Origin: an uncultured Pseudokineococcus sp.
GTDB lineage: Bacteria > Actinomycetota > Actinomycetes > Actinomycetales > Quadrisphaeraceae
DNA: 64,000 bases
NCBI RefSeq assembly: GCF_947495735.1
Contig: NZ_CANMAA010000004.1
Coordinates: forward strand, 248,001 to 312,000
Direction of reading: 5' to 3'
A program made the translations under genes and the position numbers. The notes under the pieces are model-generated. The model saw only the letters and a program-made list of their open reading frames with translations, ran no database searches and was not told the origin of the DNA. Shown in pieces: positions 54,713 through 63,548 of the stretch; position 1 is the first letter of the stretch; every line of letters begins with the position of its first letter.

Positions 54713-54991
54713 ATGACGGAGAGCGACGCCCGCGCCCTGGACGAGATGCAGACGCGCCTGCAGCGCGTGCTCAGCGAGCTGCGACGCCTGCAGGGCAGGC
54801 CCCCCGCCGAGGTGCGCGAGCGCCTCTCGCAGGCCATCGCCGCGGAGGGCCTGCCCGAGCAGCCGCCCTCGTGGGTGCGCGACAGCGCCGCGGAGCTCTC
54901 CGCCGGCCGCCTCGTCGTGATCGGCCCTCGGCAGATCCCCGAGGAGGCCGAGCACCTGGAGCCCGACCCCGACCAGCACGCCGCCGGGTGA
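54713..54991 (+). CDS. Small helical protein, function unknown
   Basis: 92 aa. A coiled-coil-like helix (ARALDEMQTRLQRVLSELRR) leads to PPAEVRERLSQAIAAEGLP, then SWVRDSAAELSAGRLVVIGP and an acidic tail. No Cys, no membrane segment. The strong leaderless promoter and the perfect hairpin behind it support a real single-gene transcript. No family recognised. Confidence 0.65.
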   Translation: MTESDARALDEMQTRLQRVLSELRRLQGRPPAEVRERLSQAIAAEGLPEQPPSWVRDSAAELSAGRLVVIGPRQIPEEAEHLEPDPDQHAAG

Positions 54992-55005
54992 CCACGCCCC
55001 CCGGT

Positions 55006-55054
55006 TGACGCACGAAGACCCCACCCGCCGAGCGGGTGGGGTCTTCGTGCGTCA
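55006..55054 (+). terminator. Very strong terminator hairpin
   Basis: A perfect 23-bp stem (55006-55028 with 55032-55054) closes the three-base loop CGA, 14 nt after the stop of the 92-aa gene. The longest perfect stem seen in the window. Confidence 0.85.
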
Positions 55055-55155
55055 GGCCCCGCGTGCGTCAGGGGCGGAGACGTCTGCGTCGCCGGCATGA
55101 CGACGAAGGCGCCATGGCCTCGTCCGTGCGCGTCTCGTCCGGCGCACCCCGCCCG

Positions 55156-55431
55156 TCACGTCTCGTCGGGACCCTCGGGGTCGTCCTGGTCGTCCCAGTA
55201 GCCCGAGCGCGCCTGGCCGCTGCCGTCGGCGTCGTCCGCGCCGCTGCTGGTGAGGTGGATGCCCTGGCGCCAGGCGTCCTCGGGCTCCGCCTCACCGGCC
55301 TCGGTGGTGACGGCCGGCTCGTGCGCCGGGGTCCCGGGACTCGCCTCCGAGGGCACCGGCACCGTCCGGCCCGTGCCGGCACCGGCCTCCTGCTCGGGGC
55401 CCTGCTCCTGGTCGACCTCGTCAGCGTCCAC
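55156..55431 (-). CDS. Small acidic hypothetical protein
   Basis: 91 aa, highly acidic and probably disordered (VDADEVDQEQGPEQEAGAG at the start, SGYWDDQDDPEGPDET at the end, with a short EDAWRQGIHLT block). The GTG start lies 6 nt after CAGACT, the CANNNT variant of the leaderless box, which is the main support. Divergent from msrB with 84 nt between. It could still be a chance frame in GC-rich DNA. Confidence 0.45.
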   Translation of the reverse strand: MDADEVDQEQGPEQEAGAGTGRTVPVPSEASPGTPAHEPAVTTEAGEAEPEDAWRQGIHLTSSGADDADGSGQARSGYWDDQDDPEGPDET

Positions 55432-55515
55432 CCGGCCAGTCTGGCGCAGCCCGCTCCCGCGGGCGCCGCGAGGGCCGCCGGGAACGACGGGCCCGCACGT
55501 CGTGTTGGACCGGGC

Positions 55516-55980
55516 ATGAGCGCATCGACCTCGTCCACCACCCCGTCGACGCCGGAGCAGACCCCCGCGGGCGCACCGGAGCCCGTGCGCCGCAGCGACG
55601 CCGAGTGGCGCGCGCAGCTCTCGCCGGAGGAGTACTCCGTGCTCCGCCTCGGGGGCACCGAGCGCCCGTACACCGGCGAGTACACCGACGAGAAGTCGGT
55701 CGGCGTCTACAGCTGCCGCGCGTGCGGCACCGAGCTGTTCCGCTCGGAGACCAAGTTCGAGTCCCACTGCGGCTGGCCGTCCTTCTACGCCCCGCTGGCC
55801 GAGGAGCGGGTCCGCTACATCAGCGACCGGTCCATGGGCATGACCCGCACCGAGGTGCGCTGCGGGGCCTGCGACGGCCACCTCGGGCACGTGTTCGAGG
55901 GCGAGGGCTTCGACACCCCCACCGACCAGCGGTACTGCATCAACTCCGTCTCGCTGCGCCTGCAGCCCGAGCGTGGCTGA
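55516..55980 (+). CDS. msrB: Peptide-methionine (R)-S-oxide reductase
   Basis: 154 aa. A Thr/Ser/Pro-rich leader precedes the complete MsrB domain. Zinc is held by CRACGTE and CGACDGHLGH; the catalytic Cys is in RYCINSVSL; SHCGWPSFY is the substrate-side motif. It repairs oxidised methionine in the cytosol. ATG 55516 has no clear ribosome-binding site. It overlaps the following acetyltransferase gene by 8 nt. Confidence 0.96.
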   Translation: MSASTSSTTPSTPEQTPAGAPEPVRRSDAEWRAQLSPEEYSVLRLGGTERPYTGEYTDEKSVGVYSCRACGTELFRSETKFESHCGWPSFYAPLAEERVRYISDRSMGMTRTEVRCGACDGHLGHVFEGEGFDTPTDQRYCINSVSLRLQPERG

Positions 55981-56470
55981 CCCGCTCGAGCCCGAGGAGG
56001 GGGTGCGCCGGGCCCTCCCGGGCGAGCTCGACGCGGCGACGCTCCACGCCCTGCTGCGGCTGCGCGTGGACGTGTTCGTCGTCGAGCAGGAGTGCCCCTA
56101 CCCGGAGGTGGACGGGCGCGACCTCGAGCCCGGCACCGAGCACCTGTGGCACGTCGGCGACGGCGTCGTCCGCGAGGGCGAGCAGGTCGCCGTCGCGGCG
56201 ACGCTGCGGGTCCTGGAGGAGCCGGCCGGCTCCTCCTCCCCGCGGCGCATCGGCCGGGTCGCCACCGCCCCCGGCGCCCGCGGCCAGGGCCTGGCGTCGG
56301 TCCTCATGACCGACGTCGTCGCCCGCCACGGCGCCGAGGGCCTGGTGCTGGACGCCCAGGCGCACCTGTCGGGGTGGTACGCCCGGCACGGCTTCGAGGT
56401 GGCCGGGGAGGAGTTCCTCGAGGACGGCATCCCCCACGTCCCCATGCACCGCCCCGGCACCGCCGGCTGA
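55973..56470 (+). CDS. ElaA-like GNAT acetyltransferase
   Basis: 165 aa. LHALLRLRVDVFVVEQECPY and DGRDLEPGTEHLW are the ElaA hallmarks; the acetyl-CoA site is RIGRVATAPGARGQGLASVL, and LDAQAHLSGWYARHGFEVAG plus EDGIPHVPMHR closes the domain. The substrate is unknown. GTG 55973 lies within the last codons of msrB, so the two are coupled. Confidence 0.92.
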   Translation: MADPLEPEEGVRRALPGELDAATLHALLRLRVDVFVVEQECPYPEVDGRDLEPGTEHLWHVGDGVVREGEQVAVAATLRVLEEPAGSSSPRRIGRVATAPGARGQGLASVLMTDVVARHGAEGLVLDAQAHLSGWYARHGFEVAGEEFLEDGIPHVPMHRPGTAG

Positions 56471-56482
56471 CGCCGCCCGCGC

Positions 56483-56539
56483 CAGCACGACGCACGAGAG
56501 CCCCCGTCCGGAGACCTGGACGGGGGCTCTCTCGTGCTG
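56483..56539. terminator. Terminator between the GNAT gene and hemQ
   Basis: An inner perfect 14-bp stem (GAGAGCCCCCGTCC) is extended by an outer 8-bp CAGCACGA/TCGTGCTG stem across a 6-nt bulge. It stands between converging genes. Confidence 0.8.
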
Positions 56540-56549
56540 GGGCCGGGGC

Positions 56550-57290
56550 TCAGGGCAGGCGGGCGACGACCTGCTGGGCGCTGACGCGCGGCCCCGTGAA
56601 GAACGGGACCTCCTCGCGCACGTGGCGGCGCGCCTCCGTGGCGCGCAGCTCGCGCATGAGGTCCACGATGCGGTGGAGCTCGTCGGCCTCGAAGGCCAGG
56701 AGCCACTCGTAGTCCCCGAGGGCGAAGGCGCTGACCGTGTTGGCGCGCACGTCCGGGAAGGGCATGGCCGCCATGCCGTGGTCGCGCAGCATCTTCTTGC
56801 GGTCGGCGTCCTCGAGCAGGTACCAGTCGTAGGACCGCACGAAGGGGTAGACGCAGAGGTAGCCGCGGGGCTCCTCCCCCGCCATGAACGCCGGGATGTG
56901 GCCCTTGTTGAACTCCGCCGGGCGGTGGAGGCCGGTGGAGGACCACACGGGCTCCAGCACCTGGCCCACGGCGGAGCGCCGGAGCCGGTGGTAGGCCGAC
57001 TGCAGGGCCTCGACCGTCGGGGCGTGCCACCAGACCATCAGGTCGGAGTCGGCGCGCATGCCGCTCACGTCGTACAGGCCTCGGACGACGACGTCGGCGT
57101 CGGCGGCGAGCAGCTGCTCGAGCTCCTGCGTCGCGGCGTCGCGCTCGTCGTCGGGCAGGTGGTCCACGGCGCGGAAGACCGACCACATCGTGTAGCGGAT
57201 CGTCTCGTTGACCTCCGCCGACGACGGGGGCGTCGCGGGGGCCGACGCGGGGGCTGTGGGGGTGGCCTGGCCGGTGCTCGTCTCGCTCAC
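56550..57290 (-). CDS. hemQ: Coproheme decarboxylase HemQ (ChdC)
   Basis: 246 aa chlorite-dismutase-fold enzyme for the last step of the coproporphyrin-dependent pathway: it oxidatively removes two carboxylates from coproheme to give heme b. Visible are [38 protein letters not shown], the catalytic-Tyr block [17 protein letters not shown], the probable axial His in [13 protein letters not shown], and [19 protein letters not shown] 57290 is 6 nt after GAGCAT and gives the usual short leader; GTG 57314 is in frame. Lies behind hemY and hemE on the same strand. Confidence 0.94.
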   Translation of the reverse strand: MSETSTGQATPTAPASAPATPPSSAEVNETIRYTMWSVFRAVDHLPDDERDAATQELEQLLAADADVVVRGLYDVSGMRADSDLMVWWHAPTVEALQSAYHRLRRSAVGQVLEPVWSSTGLHRPAEFNKGHIPAFMAGEEPRGYLCVYPFVRSYDWYLLEDADRKKMLRDHGMAAMPFPDVRANTVSAFALGDYEWLLAFEADELHRIVDLMRELRATEARRHVREEVPFFTGPRVSAQQVVARLP

Positions 57291-57450
57291 GCGCCCATGC
57301 TCCCAGGCCGCCACGGGGTGTCCCCCGGGGCCTTGGTCCTGACCTCCCGGACCACCAGCCGCTCAGCCCGCCGGCCGCTCTCGGCCGCGAGGAACTCCAG
57401 CCAGCCAGCAGCTCCCAGCCCATCAGCAGTACTCAACCCATCAGCAGCAC

Positions 57451-59004
57451 TCAGCCCGCCAGCAGCTGGCGCGCCGCCCGGCGGGCGGCGGCGATGCAGG
57501 CGGGCACGCCGACCCCCTCGTAGGCGGAGCCGGCGACGGCGAGGCCGGGCTGCTCGGCGACACCGGCGCGCGCGCGGGCCGCGAGGTCCAGGTGGCCGAC
57601 GTCGTACTGGGGCAGCCCGTCTCGCCAGCGGTCGACGCGGCCCGCCAGCACCGGGACGTCCTCGCCGCCCAGCAGCGAACCCAGCTCGGCGGCTGCGGAG
57701 GCCAGCAGGTCCTCGTCGTCGCGGTCGAGGACGGCCTCCTCGCCGGCGCGACCGGCGGACACCCGCAGCACGGCCGGCGGCGCGTCGGCCCGGTCGCCGT
57801 CCGCCCCGGCGGCAGCGGCGTCGGCGAGCCACGCCCACTTGGTGCTCGAGAAGGTCGACGCCTTGACGAGGCCGCCGTCGACGGGCGGCACCAGGAACCC
57901 CGACCGGCGCACGCCCGCCAGCACCGCACCGGGCACGACGAGGGTGGCGATGGCGCTGCTGGCCGTGCGCACGCGGCGCAGCTCCGCCGCCGCAGCCGGC
58001 GCCGCGTCGGCGAGCAGCCGTGCGGCCGCGGGCGCGGGCAGGGCCACGACGACGGAGCGGGCGGGCACGTCCCCGGAGGGCGTGCCGACCACCCAGCGCG
58101 CACCCCCGTCCGCCTCACCCCCCGAGGGCCCGGCCGCGCGGCGCAGGGACGTGGCCGCGGTGCGCAGCCTCAGCTCGACGCCGTCGTGCACCAGGCGGGC
58201 GGCGAGCTCCTCCGCGAGCCGGCCCACACCGCCGCGCAGCCCGGCGAACACCGGACCGGCCGCGGGCGCCGCCGGCGTCGGGACGCCCGCGGTCGTCGGG
58301 GCTCCCCCGGTCGTCGCAGCTCCGCTGGTCGTCGGGGCACCCCTGGTCGCCGGGGCCCCCGGCGCCGCCGCCCTCCCGGCGAGCAGGGGCTCGCCGCGCT
58401 CGGCGAGGTCCCACAGCGCCGGGACGGTCGCCCGCAGGGAGAGCGACCCGGCACTGCCCGCGTAGACGCCGCCGAGCAGCGGCTCGACGAGGCGGTCGAC
58501 GACCGCGCGCCCCACGCGACCGGCCACCCAGGAGGCGACGTCGACGTCGTCGACGCCCACGGGTTCGACCCGCTCCTCCGCGGCGACGCGGGCGACCTCC
58601 TCGGGCGCCAGGAGCCCGGCCAGGTGGTCGGTGGTGCGCGGCACCCCCATCACCGTCCCGGGCGGCAGGTCGTGCAGCCGCCCCCGCGTCGCCACGGCCG
58701 CGGGCACCGGCTCCGGGTGCACGACGTCGCCCGACAGGCCGAGCTCGTCGAGCAGCTGGAGGGCCTCGGGACGGCGCACGAGCAGCGACTCGGGGCCGAG
58801 GTCCACGAGGAGCGGCTCGCGGCGGCCCGGCACGTCGAGGGCGCCGCGCGCCATCACGCCGCCGACCCGGTCACCGGCCTCCAGCAGCACCACGCGCTCC
58901 CCGGCCCGGGCCAGCTCCCACGCCGCCACCAGGCCGCTGACGCCCGCGCCGACCACGACCACCGGCGCGGCGCCGGACGCCCTGACGACCTCCCCCGACG
59001 TCAC
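57451..59004 (-). CDS. hemY: Coproporphyrinogen/protoporphyrinogen oxidase (HemY/CgoX)
   Basis: 517 aa FAD enzyme. The dinucleotide fold is PVVVVGAGVSGLVAAWELAR with EAGDRVGGVM; the C-terminal FAD contact is LAVAGSAYEGVGVPACIAAA. Between them lie LVDLGPESLLVRRPEAL and EPLLGGVYAGSAGSLSLRAT. In actinobacteria with HemQ it oxidises coproporphyrinogen III. A low-complexity insertion of ~45 residues (GAPATRGAPTTSGAATTGG...) sits at ~206-250 in the middle of the chain. GTG 59004 has GGAGGGG 7 nt upstream and is 17 nt from the hemE stop. Confidence 0.95.
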   Translation of the reverse strand: MTSGEVVRASGAAPVVVVGAGVSGLVAAWELARAGERVVLLEAGDRVGGVMARGALDVPGRREPLLVDLGPESLLVRRPEALQLLDELGLSGDVVHPEPVPAAVATRGRLHDLPPGTVMGVPRTTDHLAGLLAPEEVARVAAEERVEPVGVDDVDVASWVAGRVGRAVVDRLVEPLLGGVYAGSAGSLSLRATVPALWDLAERGEPLLAGRAAAPGAPATRGAPTTSGAATTGGAPTTAGVPTPAAPAAGPVFAGLRGGVGRLAEELAARLVHDGVELRLRTAATSLRRAAGPSGGEADGGARWVVGTPSGDVPARSVVVALPAPAAARLLADAAPAAAAELRRVRTASSAIATLVVPGAVLAGVRRSGFLVPPVDGGLVKASTFSSTKWAWLADAAAAGADGDRADAPPAVLRVSAGRAGEEAVLDRDDEDLLASAAAELGSLLGGEDVPVLAGRVDRWRDGLPQYDVGHLDLAARARAGVAEQPGLAVAGSAYEGVGVPACIAAARRAARQLLAG

Positions 59005-59021
59005 AGCCCCACCCCTCCGGG

Positions 59022-60164
59022 TCAGCGCGTCGTCGTCTCGTGGACGAGGTCGACCACGCGGGCCAGCACGTCGGGGTCGGTCGCAGGCAGCACGCCGTGG
59101 CCGAGGTTGAAGATGTGCCCCGGGGCCGCGCGGCCCGCCTCGAGCACGGCGAGCACGCGCTCGCGCACGGCGGGCCAGGGGGCGAACAGCGCCGCGGGGT
59201 CGAGGTTGCCCTGCAGGGCGACGGGCCGGTCGACGGCGCGGCCCACCCGCTCGGCGGCCACGTCGAGCGGCACCCGGAAGTCGACGCCGACGACCTCGGG
59301 ACCCGCCTCGGCCATGGCGCCCAGCAGCTCGCCGGTGCCGGTGCCGAAGTGGATGCGCGGCACGCCCAGGTCTGCGACGCCCTCGAGGACGGCGGTCGAG
59401 TGGGGCAGGACGTAGCGCCGGTAGTCCGCGAGCGGCAGCGCGCCGACCCAGGAGTCGAACAGCTGCACCGCGCCGGCGCCGGCCTCGACCTGCACGCGCA
59501 GGAAGGTCGTCGTCAGCGCGGTGAGTCGCTCCATCAGCGCGCTCCAGAGCCCCGGGTCGCCGTACATCATCGCCTTGGTGTGCTCGAGGTTGCGGCTCGG
59601 CCCGCCCTCGACGAGGTAGCTCGCGAGGGTGAACGGAGCGCCCGCGAAGCCCAGCAGCGGGACGCCGCCGAGCTCGCGCACGAGCATCCGCGCCGCCTCG
59701 TCGACGAAGCCCACCTGCGCCGGGTCCAGGACGGGCAGCGCCTCGACGTCGGCGGCCGTGCGGACCGGCGAGGCGATGACCGGGCCGGTGCCCGGCACGA
59801 TGTCGAGGTCGACGCCGGCGGCGGCCAGCGGCACGACGATGTCGCTGTAGAGGACGGCGGCGTCGACGCCGTAGCGGCGGACGGGCTGCAGCGTGATCTC
59901 GGTGACCAGCTCGGGGGTCCGGCAGGCCTCGAGCATCGCCGTGCCGGCGCGCGCCTCCCGGTACTCCGGCAGCGACCGGCCCGCCTGGCGCATGAACCAC
60001 ACCGGGGTGCGCTCGCCGCGCCGGCCGTGCGCCGCGGCGCTGAAGGCGCCCTCCCCGGGCAGCGCCGGCGCCCCGGCGGCCGTCGTGGCCCCGGCCGTCG
60101 TGACACCGGCCGCGGTGGAGGGGGCGGGCGAGGTCGTCCGGGTGGCGTCGGGCACGTCCCGCAT
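59022..60164 (-). CDS. hemE: Uroporphyrinogen decarboxylase
   Basis: 380 aa. After a 45-residue Thr/Ala-rich leader come the family signatures [19 protein letters not shown], the catalytic-Asp block [30 protein letters not shown] and [13 protein letters not shown]. It turns uroporphyrinogen III into coproporphyrinogen III. First gene of the hemE-hemY-hemQ group; divergent from the DUF3000 gene with 66 nt between the starts. The start ATG 60164 has no clear ribosome-binding site. Confidence 0.96.
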   Translation of the reverse strand: MRDVPDATRTTSPAPSTAAGVTTAGATTAAGAPALPGEGAFSAAAHGRRGERTPVWFMRQAGRSLPEYREARAGTAMLEACRTPELVTEITLQPVRRYGVDAAVLYSDIVVPLAAAGVDLDIVPGTGPVIASPVRTAADVEALPVLDPAQVGFVDEAARMLVRELGGVPLLGFAGAPFTLASYLVEGGPSRNLEHTKAMMYGDPGLWSALMERLTALTTTFLRVQVEAGAGAVQLFDSWVGALPLADYRRYVLPHSTAVLEGVADLGVPRIHFGTGTGELLGAMAEAGPEVVGVDFRVPLDVAAERVGRAVDRPVALQGNLDPAALFAPWPAVRERVLAVLEAGRAAPGHIFNLGHGVLPATDPDVLARVVDLVHETTTR

Positions 60165-60217
60165 GCTGCCACGGCGTGGCGGAGCCCCTCGTCCGCGGTC
60201 CCGCGCCGCGCGCGACC

Positions 60218-60223
60218 TACCGT
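60218..60223 (+). promoter_or_regulatory. -10 box of leaderless DUF3000 gene
   Basis: TACCGT with a 7-nt spacer to GTG 60231. Confidence 0.5.
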
Positions 60224-60230
60224 GCGAGCC

Positions 60231-60869
60231 GTGGACGGGCGACGGGGCAGGGGCGGCGCGCACGGGTCCCCCGGCGAGGGGCCCTCGGGCGCCAGCGGAG
60301 GCGGACCGGGCTCGGTGGTCGAGCGCTGCACCGCCAGCCTGCGCGCCGCGCGCACCCGCCCGGAGGTGCGCCTCGCCGAGGTGCCCGCCCCGGCCCGGGT
60401 GGCGCCGTTCGCCGTGGCCCTGTCGGCCGACGTCGTGCGGGCCGGTGACGACGACGACCTCGCCACCGGCCGCTTCGTGCTGCTGCACGACCCCGCCGGG
60501 CAGGAGGCCTGGGAGGGCGACCTGCGCGTGGTCACCTTCGCCCGTGCCGAGCTCGACCCCGAGACCGGCGGCGACCCGCTCCTCGGCGACGTCGGCTGGT
60601 CCTGGTTCGTCGACGCGCTGGCCGACGGCGGGGTGGAGCACACCGCCGCGGGCGGCACCGTGACCCGGGTCCTGTCCGACAGCTACGGCAGCCTCGCCGA
60701 GCGCGAGCCCACCGTCGAGCTCGAGGTCCGCGCGTCCTGGTCGCCGGTCGGCGGCCCGGACGTCGTGGGCGACCACCTGCGCGCCTGGGCCGACCACCTG
60801 CTGTGCACGGTGGCCGGCCTGCCGCCGCTGCCCGCCGGCGTCACCGCGCTCCCCCGCCGCGCCCGCTGA
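60231..60869 (+). CDS. DUF3000 family protein
   Basis: 212 aa. A Gly-rich leader is followed by the conserved DUF3000 layout: [80 protein letters not shown] and [20 protein letters not shown]. The function is unknown; the family is confined to actinobacteria and is typically found next to hemE, as here. Confidence 0.88.
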   Translation: MDGRRGRGGAHGSPGEGPSGASGGGPGSVVERCTASLRAARTRPEVRLAEVPAPARVAPFAVALSADVVRAGDDDDLATGRFVLLHDPAGQEAWEGDLRVVTFARAELDPETGGDPLLGDVGWSWFVDALADGGVEHTAAGGTVTRVLSDSYGSLAEREPTVELEVRASWSPVGGPDVVGDHLRAWADHLLCTVAGLPPLPAGVTALPRRAR

Positions 60870-61135
60870 CGCGCCCCTCCCCGGCCTCCCCGCCGCGACC
60901 TCCTGCCGCCGCGACGCCCGCCCCTGCGCGCGCCCGTGGGCCCCTCCTCCGCGGCCCTTCCCCGCGGACCCCTCGCCGCAGGTCCGCCGCGTGGGCCCGC
61001 CTCGCACGTCCCGCGCCCGGCCGCGCCGTCCGGCGTCGCACCCCCGTGGGCGGTCCGCGCAGCCGGGACCGCGAGCCCCGCGGCCGGTGACCACCCCGTG
61101 GCCGGCAGGTCGTGTACTCGACGCGCGCGCCAGGG

Positions 61136-61164
61136 CTCAAGCCGCCGGACGGGTGTGCCGATGG
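61136..61164 (+). promoter_or_regulatory. FliA/WhiG-type promoter
   Basis: CTCAAG at 61136-61141, 15 nt, then GCCGATGG at 61157-61164. This fits the sigma-28 family pattern (-10 GCCGATAA, 15-16 nt spacing). Transcription would start near 61172, about 40 nt before the regulator gene. The gene-free stretch 60870-61210 shows nothing else. Confidence 0.55.
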
Positions 61165-61210
61165 GACTCCTGGTAGCGCCCACGGAAGGGCGCTTCGAAG
61201 GGAGTCGACC

Positions 61211-61912
61211 GTGTCCGCCGTCCTGCCGCCCCCCGCCCGAGGGACCGCCCGCACCGCTGGGGGTCCCGCGGTCGCCCGCATCCCCAGCCAGCACGCCCGG
61301 ACCCAGGCGCAGTCCGCCGCCGACCGCGGCACCGCGCTCGTGGCGCTGTCCTCGTCCTCGCTGCGCCGCGCCGCCGTCCGCGTCCTGCGCGGTCTCGGGG
61401 CCCGCGAGGTGCTCGCCGCGCCCGACGCGGCCGCCGCCCGCACCCTCGCCACCCGCCGCTCGGGCACCGTGGCCGTCGTCCAGCCGTCCTTCGGCGGCGG
61501 CACCGGCCTCGGCCTCGTCCGGGAGACCGCCCTGGGCGGCTGGGGCACGACCGTCGTCGTCGACCACCGCCGCGAGGGCGCGGACGCCGCCGCCGCCGCG
61601 GGCGCCGCGCTCGCCGCCGGCGCGCGCTGCTACCTGGTCGTCGACCCGGCCGAGGAGGAGGGCGGCCCCGTCCGGCCCGCCCGCCGCCTCGACGCCGTGC
61701 CGCCGACGGGCGCGTGGGAGGACCTGTCCGAGCGCGAGGTCCAGGTCATCTCCCTCGTGGCCGAGGGGCGCTCGAACCGCGACGTCGGCGAGGCCCTCGG
61801 CCTGTCGGCGCTGACCGTCAAGAGCCACCTCGCCCGCATCGCCCGCAAGCTGCGCACCGGCGACCGCGCCGAGATGGTCGCCATCACCCTGCGGGCGGGC
61901 CTCGTCAGCTGA
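61211..61912 (+). CDS. LuxR/NarL-family orphan response regulator, WhiI-like
   Basis: 233 aa. The C-terminal helix-turn-helix is canonical: LSEREVQVISLVAEGRSNRD, VGEALGLSALTVKSHLARIA, RKLRTGDRAEMVAI. The N-terminal receiver-like domain lacks the phosphorylation pocket: the strand that should end in Asp reads VAVVQPSFGGG, and the acidic pair after the first strand is missing. An orphan, atypical receiver regulator between DUF3000/hemE and rnd matches the location of whiI in Streptomyces, as I recall it. GTG 61211 has AAGGGAG 6 nt upstream, and a WhiG-type promoter precedes it. No sensor kinase is nearby. Confidence 0.8.
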   Translation: MSAVLPPPARGTARTAGGPAVARIPSQHARTQAQSAADRGTALVALSSSSLRRAAVRVLRGLGAREVLAAPDAAAARTLATRRSGTVAVVQPSFGGGTGLGLVRETALGGWGTTVVVDHRREGADAAAAAGAALAAGARCYLVVDPAEEEGGPVRPARRLDAVPPTGAWEDLSEREVQVISLVAEGRSNRDVGEALGLSALTVKSHLARIARKLRTGDRAEMVAITLRAGLVS

Positions 61913-62015
61913 CGCCCCCCACCGGCCCGGTGGGCCCCGCGGACCGGTGCGCGGTCCGCGGCGGCTCTCCCCACCGGGCCGGCGCCGCCACGGCGGTCGC
62001 GGTCGGGCCCGGGCC

Positions 62016-62021
62016 TACGGT
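62016..62021 (+). promoter_or_regulatory. -10 box of leaderless rnd
   Basis: TACGGT with a 7-nt spacer to ATG 62029. Confidence 0.5.
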
Positions 62022-62028
62022 GGCCCCC

Positions 62029-63501
62029 ATGACCGCGCGCCAGCCCAGCCCCGCCGCGGCGGACGCGTCGCCCGCCGGCGCGCCCGTCAGCAGCACCCCC
62101 GACCCCGCGCCCGCCGACGCGGCGGACGCGTCGACGGCGCAGCAGCCGGTGGGGTCACAGGGCGCCCAGCCCGGCGCCTCGGGCTCCGGCGCAGCAGACC
62201 CCGAGGCCACCGGCACCGAGGCGTCCGGCACCGAGGCACCTGGGGCCGAGGCGTCGGACGCCGACGCGCCGGCGCCGCTGCCGGTGCTCACCGAGCCCGC
62301 CGAGGGCGTGCCCGACGTGGTCGCGGACCCCGAGGCCCTGGCGGAGGCCGCCGCGCGGCTCGCCGCGGGCACCGGCCCGGTCGCCGTCGACGCCGAGCGG
62401 GCCTCCGGGTACCGGTACGGCCAGCGCGCCTTCCTCGTCCAGCTGCGCCGCGCCGGCACGGGGACGCTGCTCGTGGACCCCGACGCGCTGCCCGACCTGT
62501 CCTCCCTCACCGCCGCCATGGGCGACGCCGAGTGGGTGCTCCACGCGGCGGGCCAGGACCTGCCCTGCCTCGCCGCCGTGGGTCTGCGGCCCGGTGGCGC
62601 CCTGGTCGACACCGAGCTCGGCGCCCGCCTGGCCGGCTTCCCGAAGGTCGGGCTGGCGGCCGTCCTGCAGCGCCTGCTCGGGGTGGACCTGGCCAAGGAG
62701 CACTCGGCGGTCGACTGGTCCACGCGCCCCCTGCCCGAGCCGTGGCTGCGCTACGCGGCCCTGGACGTCGAGCTCCTCCTGCCGCTGCGCGACGCGCTGC
62801 TCGAGGTGCTGGAGGAGCAGGGCAAGCTGGCGTGGGCGGCCGAGGAGTTCGCGGCCGTCCGCGACGCCCCGCCCGCCCCGCCCCGCACCGACCCCTGGCG
62901 ACGCACCTCGGGGCTGCACGCGATCCGCTCGCGCCGCCAGCTGGCCGTCGTCCGGGAGCTCTGGGAGGAGCGGGAGCGGCTGGCCCAGCTCCGCGACGTC
63001 TCCCCCGGGCGGGTCCTGCCCGACCGCGCCGTCGTGGCCGCCGCGACGGCGATGCCGACCTCACCGGCCGCGCTGGCGGCGCTGCCCGTGTTCTCCGGCC
63101 CGGCCAACCGCCGCCGGGCGGCCACGTGGCTCGAGGCGATCCGCCGCGGGCAGGGGATGGCCGACCGCGACCTGCCCCCGACCTCGACGCCGGCCACGGG
63201 CCCCCCGCCGCCGCGCACGTGGAAGGACCGCGATCCCGCGGCTGCCGCACGGCTCGCCGCCGCGCGCGAGGTCGTCACGACCCGCTCCGAGGAGCTCGAC
63301 GTCCCCGTCGAGAACCTCCTCCAGCCGGACCTGCTGCGCCGCACGTGCTGGGAGCCGCCGCAGCCGCTGGACGAGGAGGGGCTGGTCAGCGCCCTGGCGG
63401 CAGGCGGCGCCCGCGCGTGGCAGGTCGCCCTGCTCGCGGGACCGCTCGCGCAGGCGATGGCCGACGCCCCGCCGGTGGAGGCCTCTGCTCGCCGGCCGTA
63501 A
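62029..63501 (+). CDS. rnd: Ribonuclease D-like 3'-5' exonuclease with HRDC domain
   Basis: 490 aa. An Ala/Thr/Glu-rich tail of short repeats (EATGTEASGTEAPGAEAS) fills the first ~85 residues. The DEDD exonuclease follows: Exo I VAVDAERASG, Exo II LHAAGQDLPCLA, Exo III YAALDVELLLPL. An HRDC domain (TDPWRRTSGLHAIRSRRQLA and on) and a second helical domain complete the protein. It trims tRNA and other stable RNA 3' ends. ATG 62029 after TACGGT; 117 nt behind the regulator stop. Confidence 0.93.
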   Translation: MTARQPSPAAADASPAGAPVSSTPDPAPADAADASTAQQPVGSQGAQPGASGSGAADPEATGTEASGTEAPGAEASDADAPAPLPVLTEPAEGVPDVVADPEALAEAAARLAAGTGPVAVDAERASGYRYGQRAFLVQLRRAGTGTLLVDPDALPDLSSLTAAMGDAEWVLHAAGQDLPCLAAVGLRPGGALVDTELGARLAGFPKVGLAAVLQRLLGVDLAKEHSAVDWSTRPLPEPWLRYAALDVELLLPLRDALLEVLEEQGKLAWAAEEFAAVRDAPPAPPRTDPWRRTSGLHAIRSRRQLAVVRELWEERERLAQLRDVSPGRVLPDRAVVAAATAMPTSPAALAALPVFSGPANRRRAATWLEAIRRGQGMADRDLPPTSTPATGPPPPRTWKDRDPAAAARLAAAREVVTTRSEELDVPVENLLQPDLLRRTCWEPPQPLDEEGLVSALAAGGARAWQVALLAGPLAQAMADAPPVEASARRP

Positions 63502-63548
63502 GGGCCCCTGAGGAGCCCGGAGGGCCGGGCTCCTCAGCGACGCCGTCC

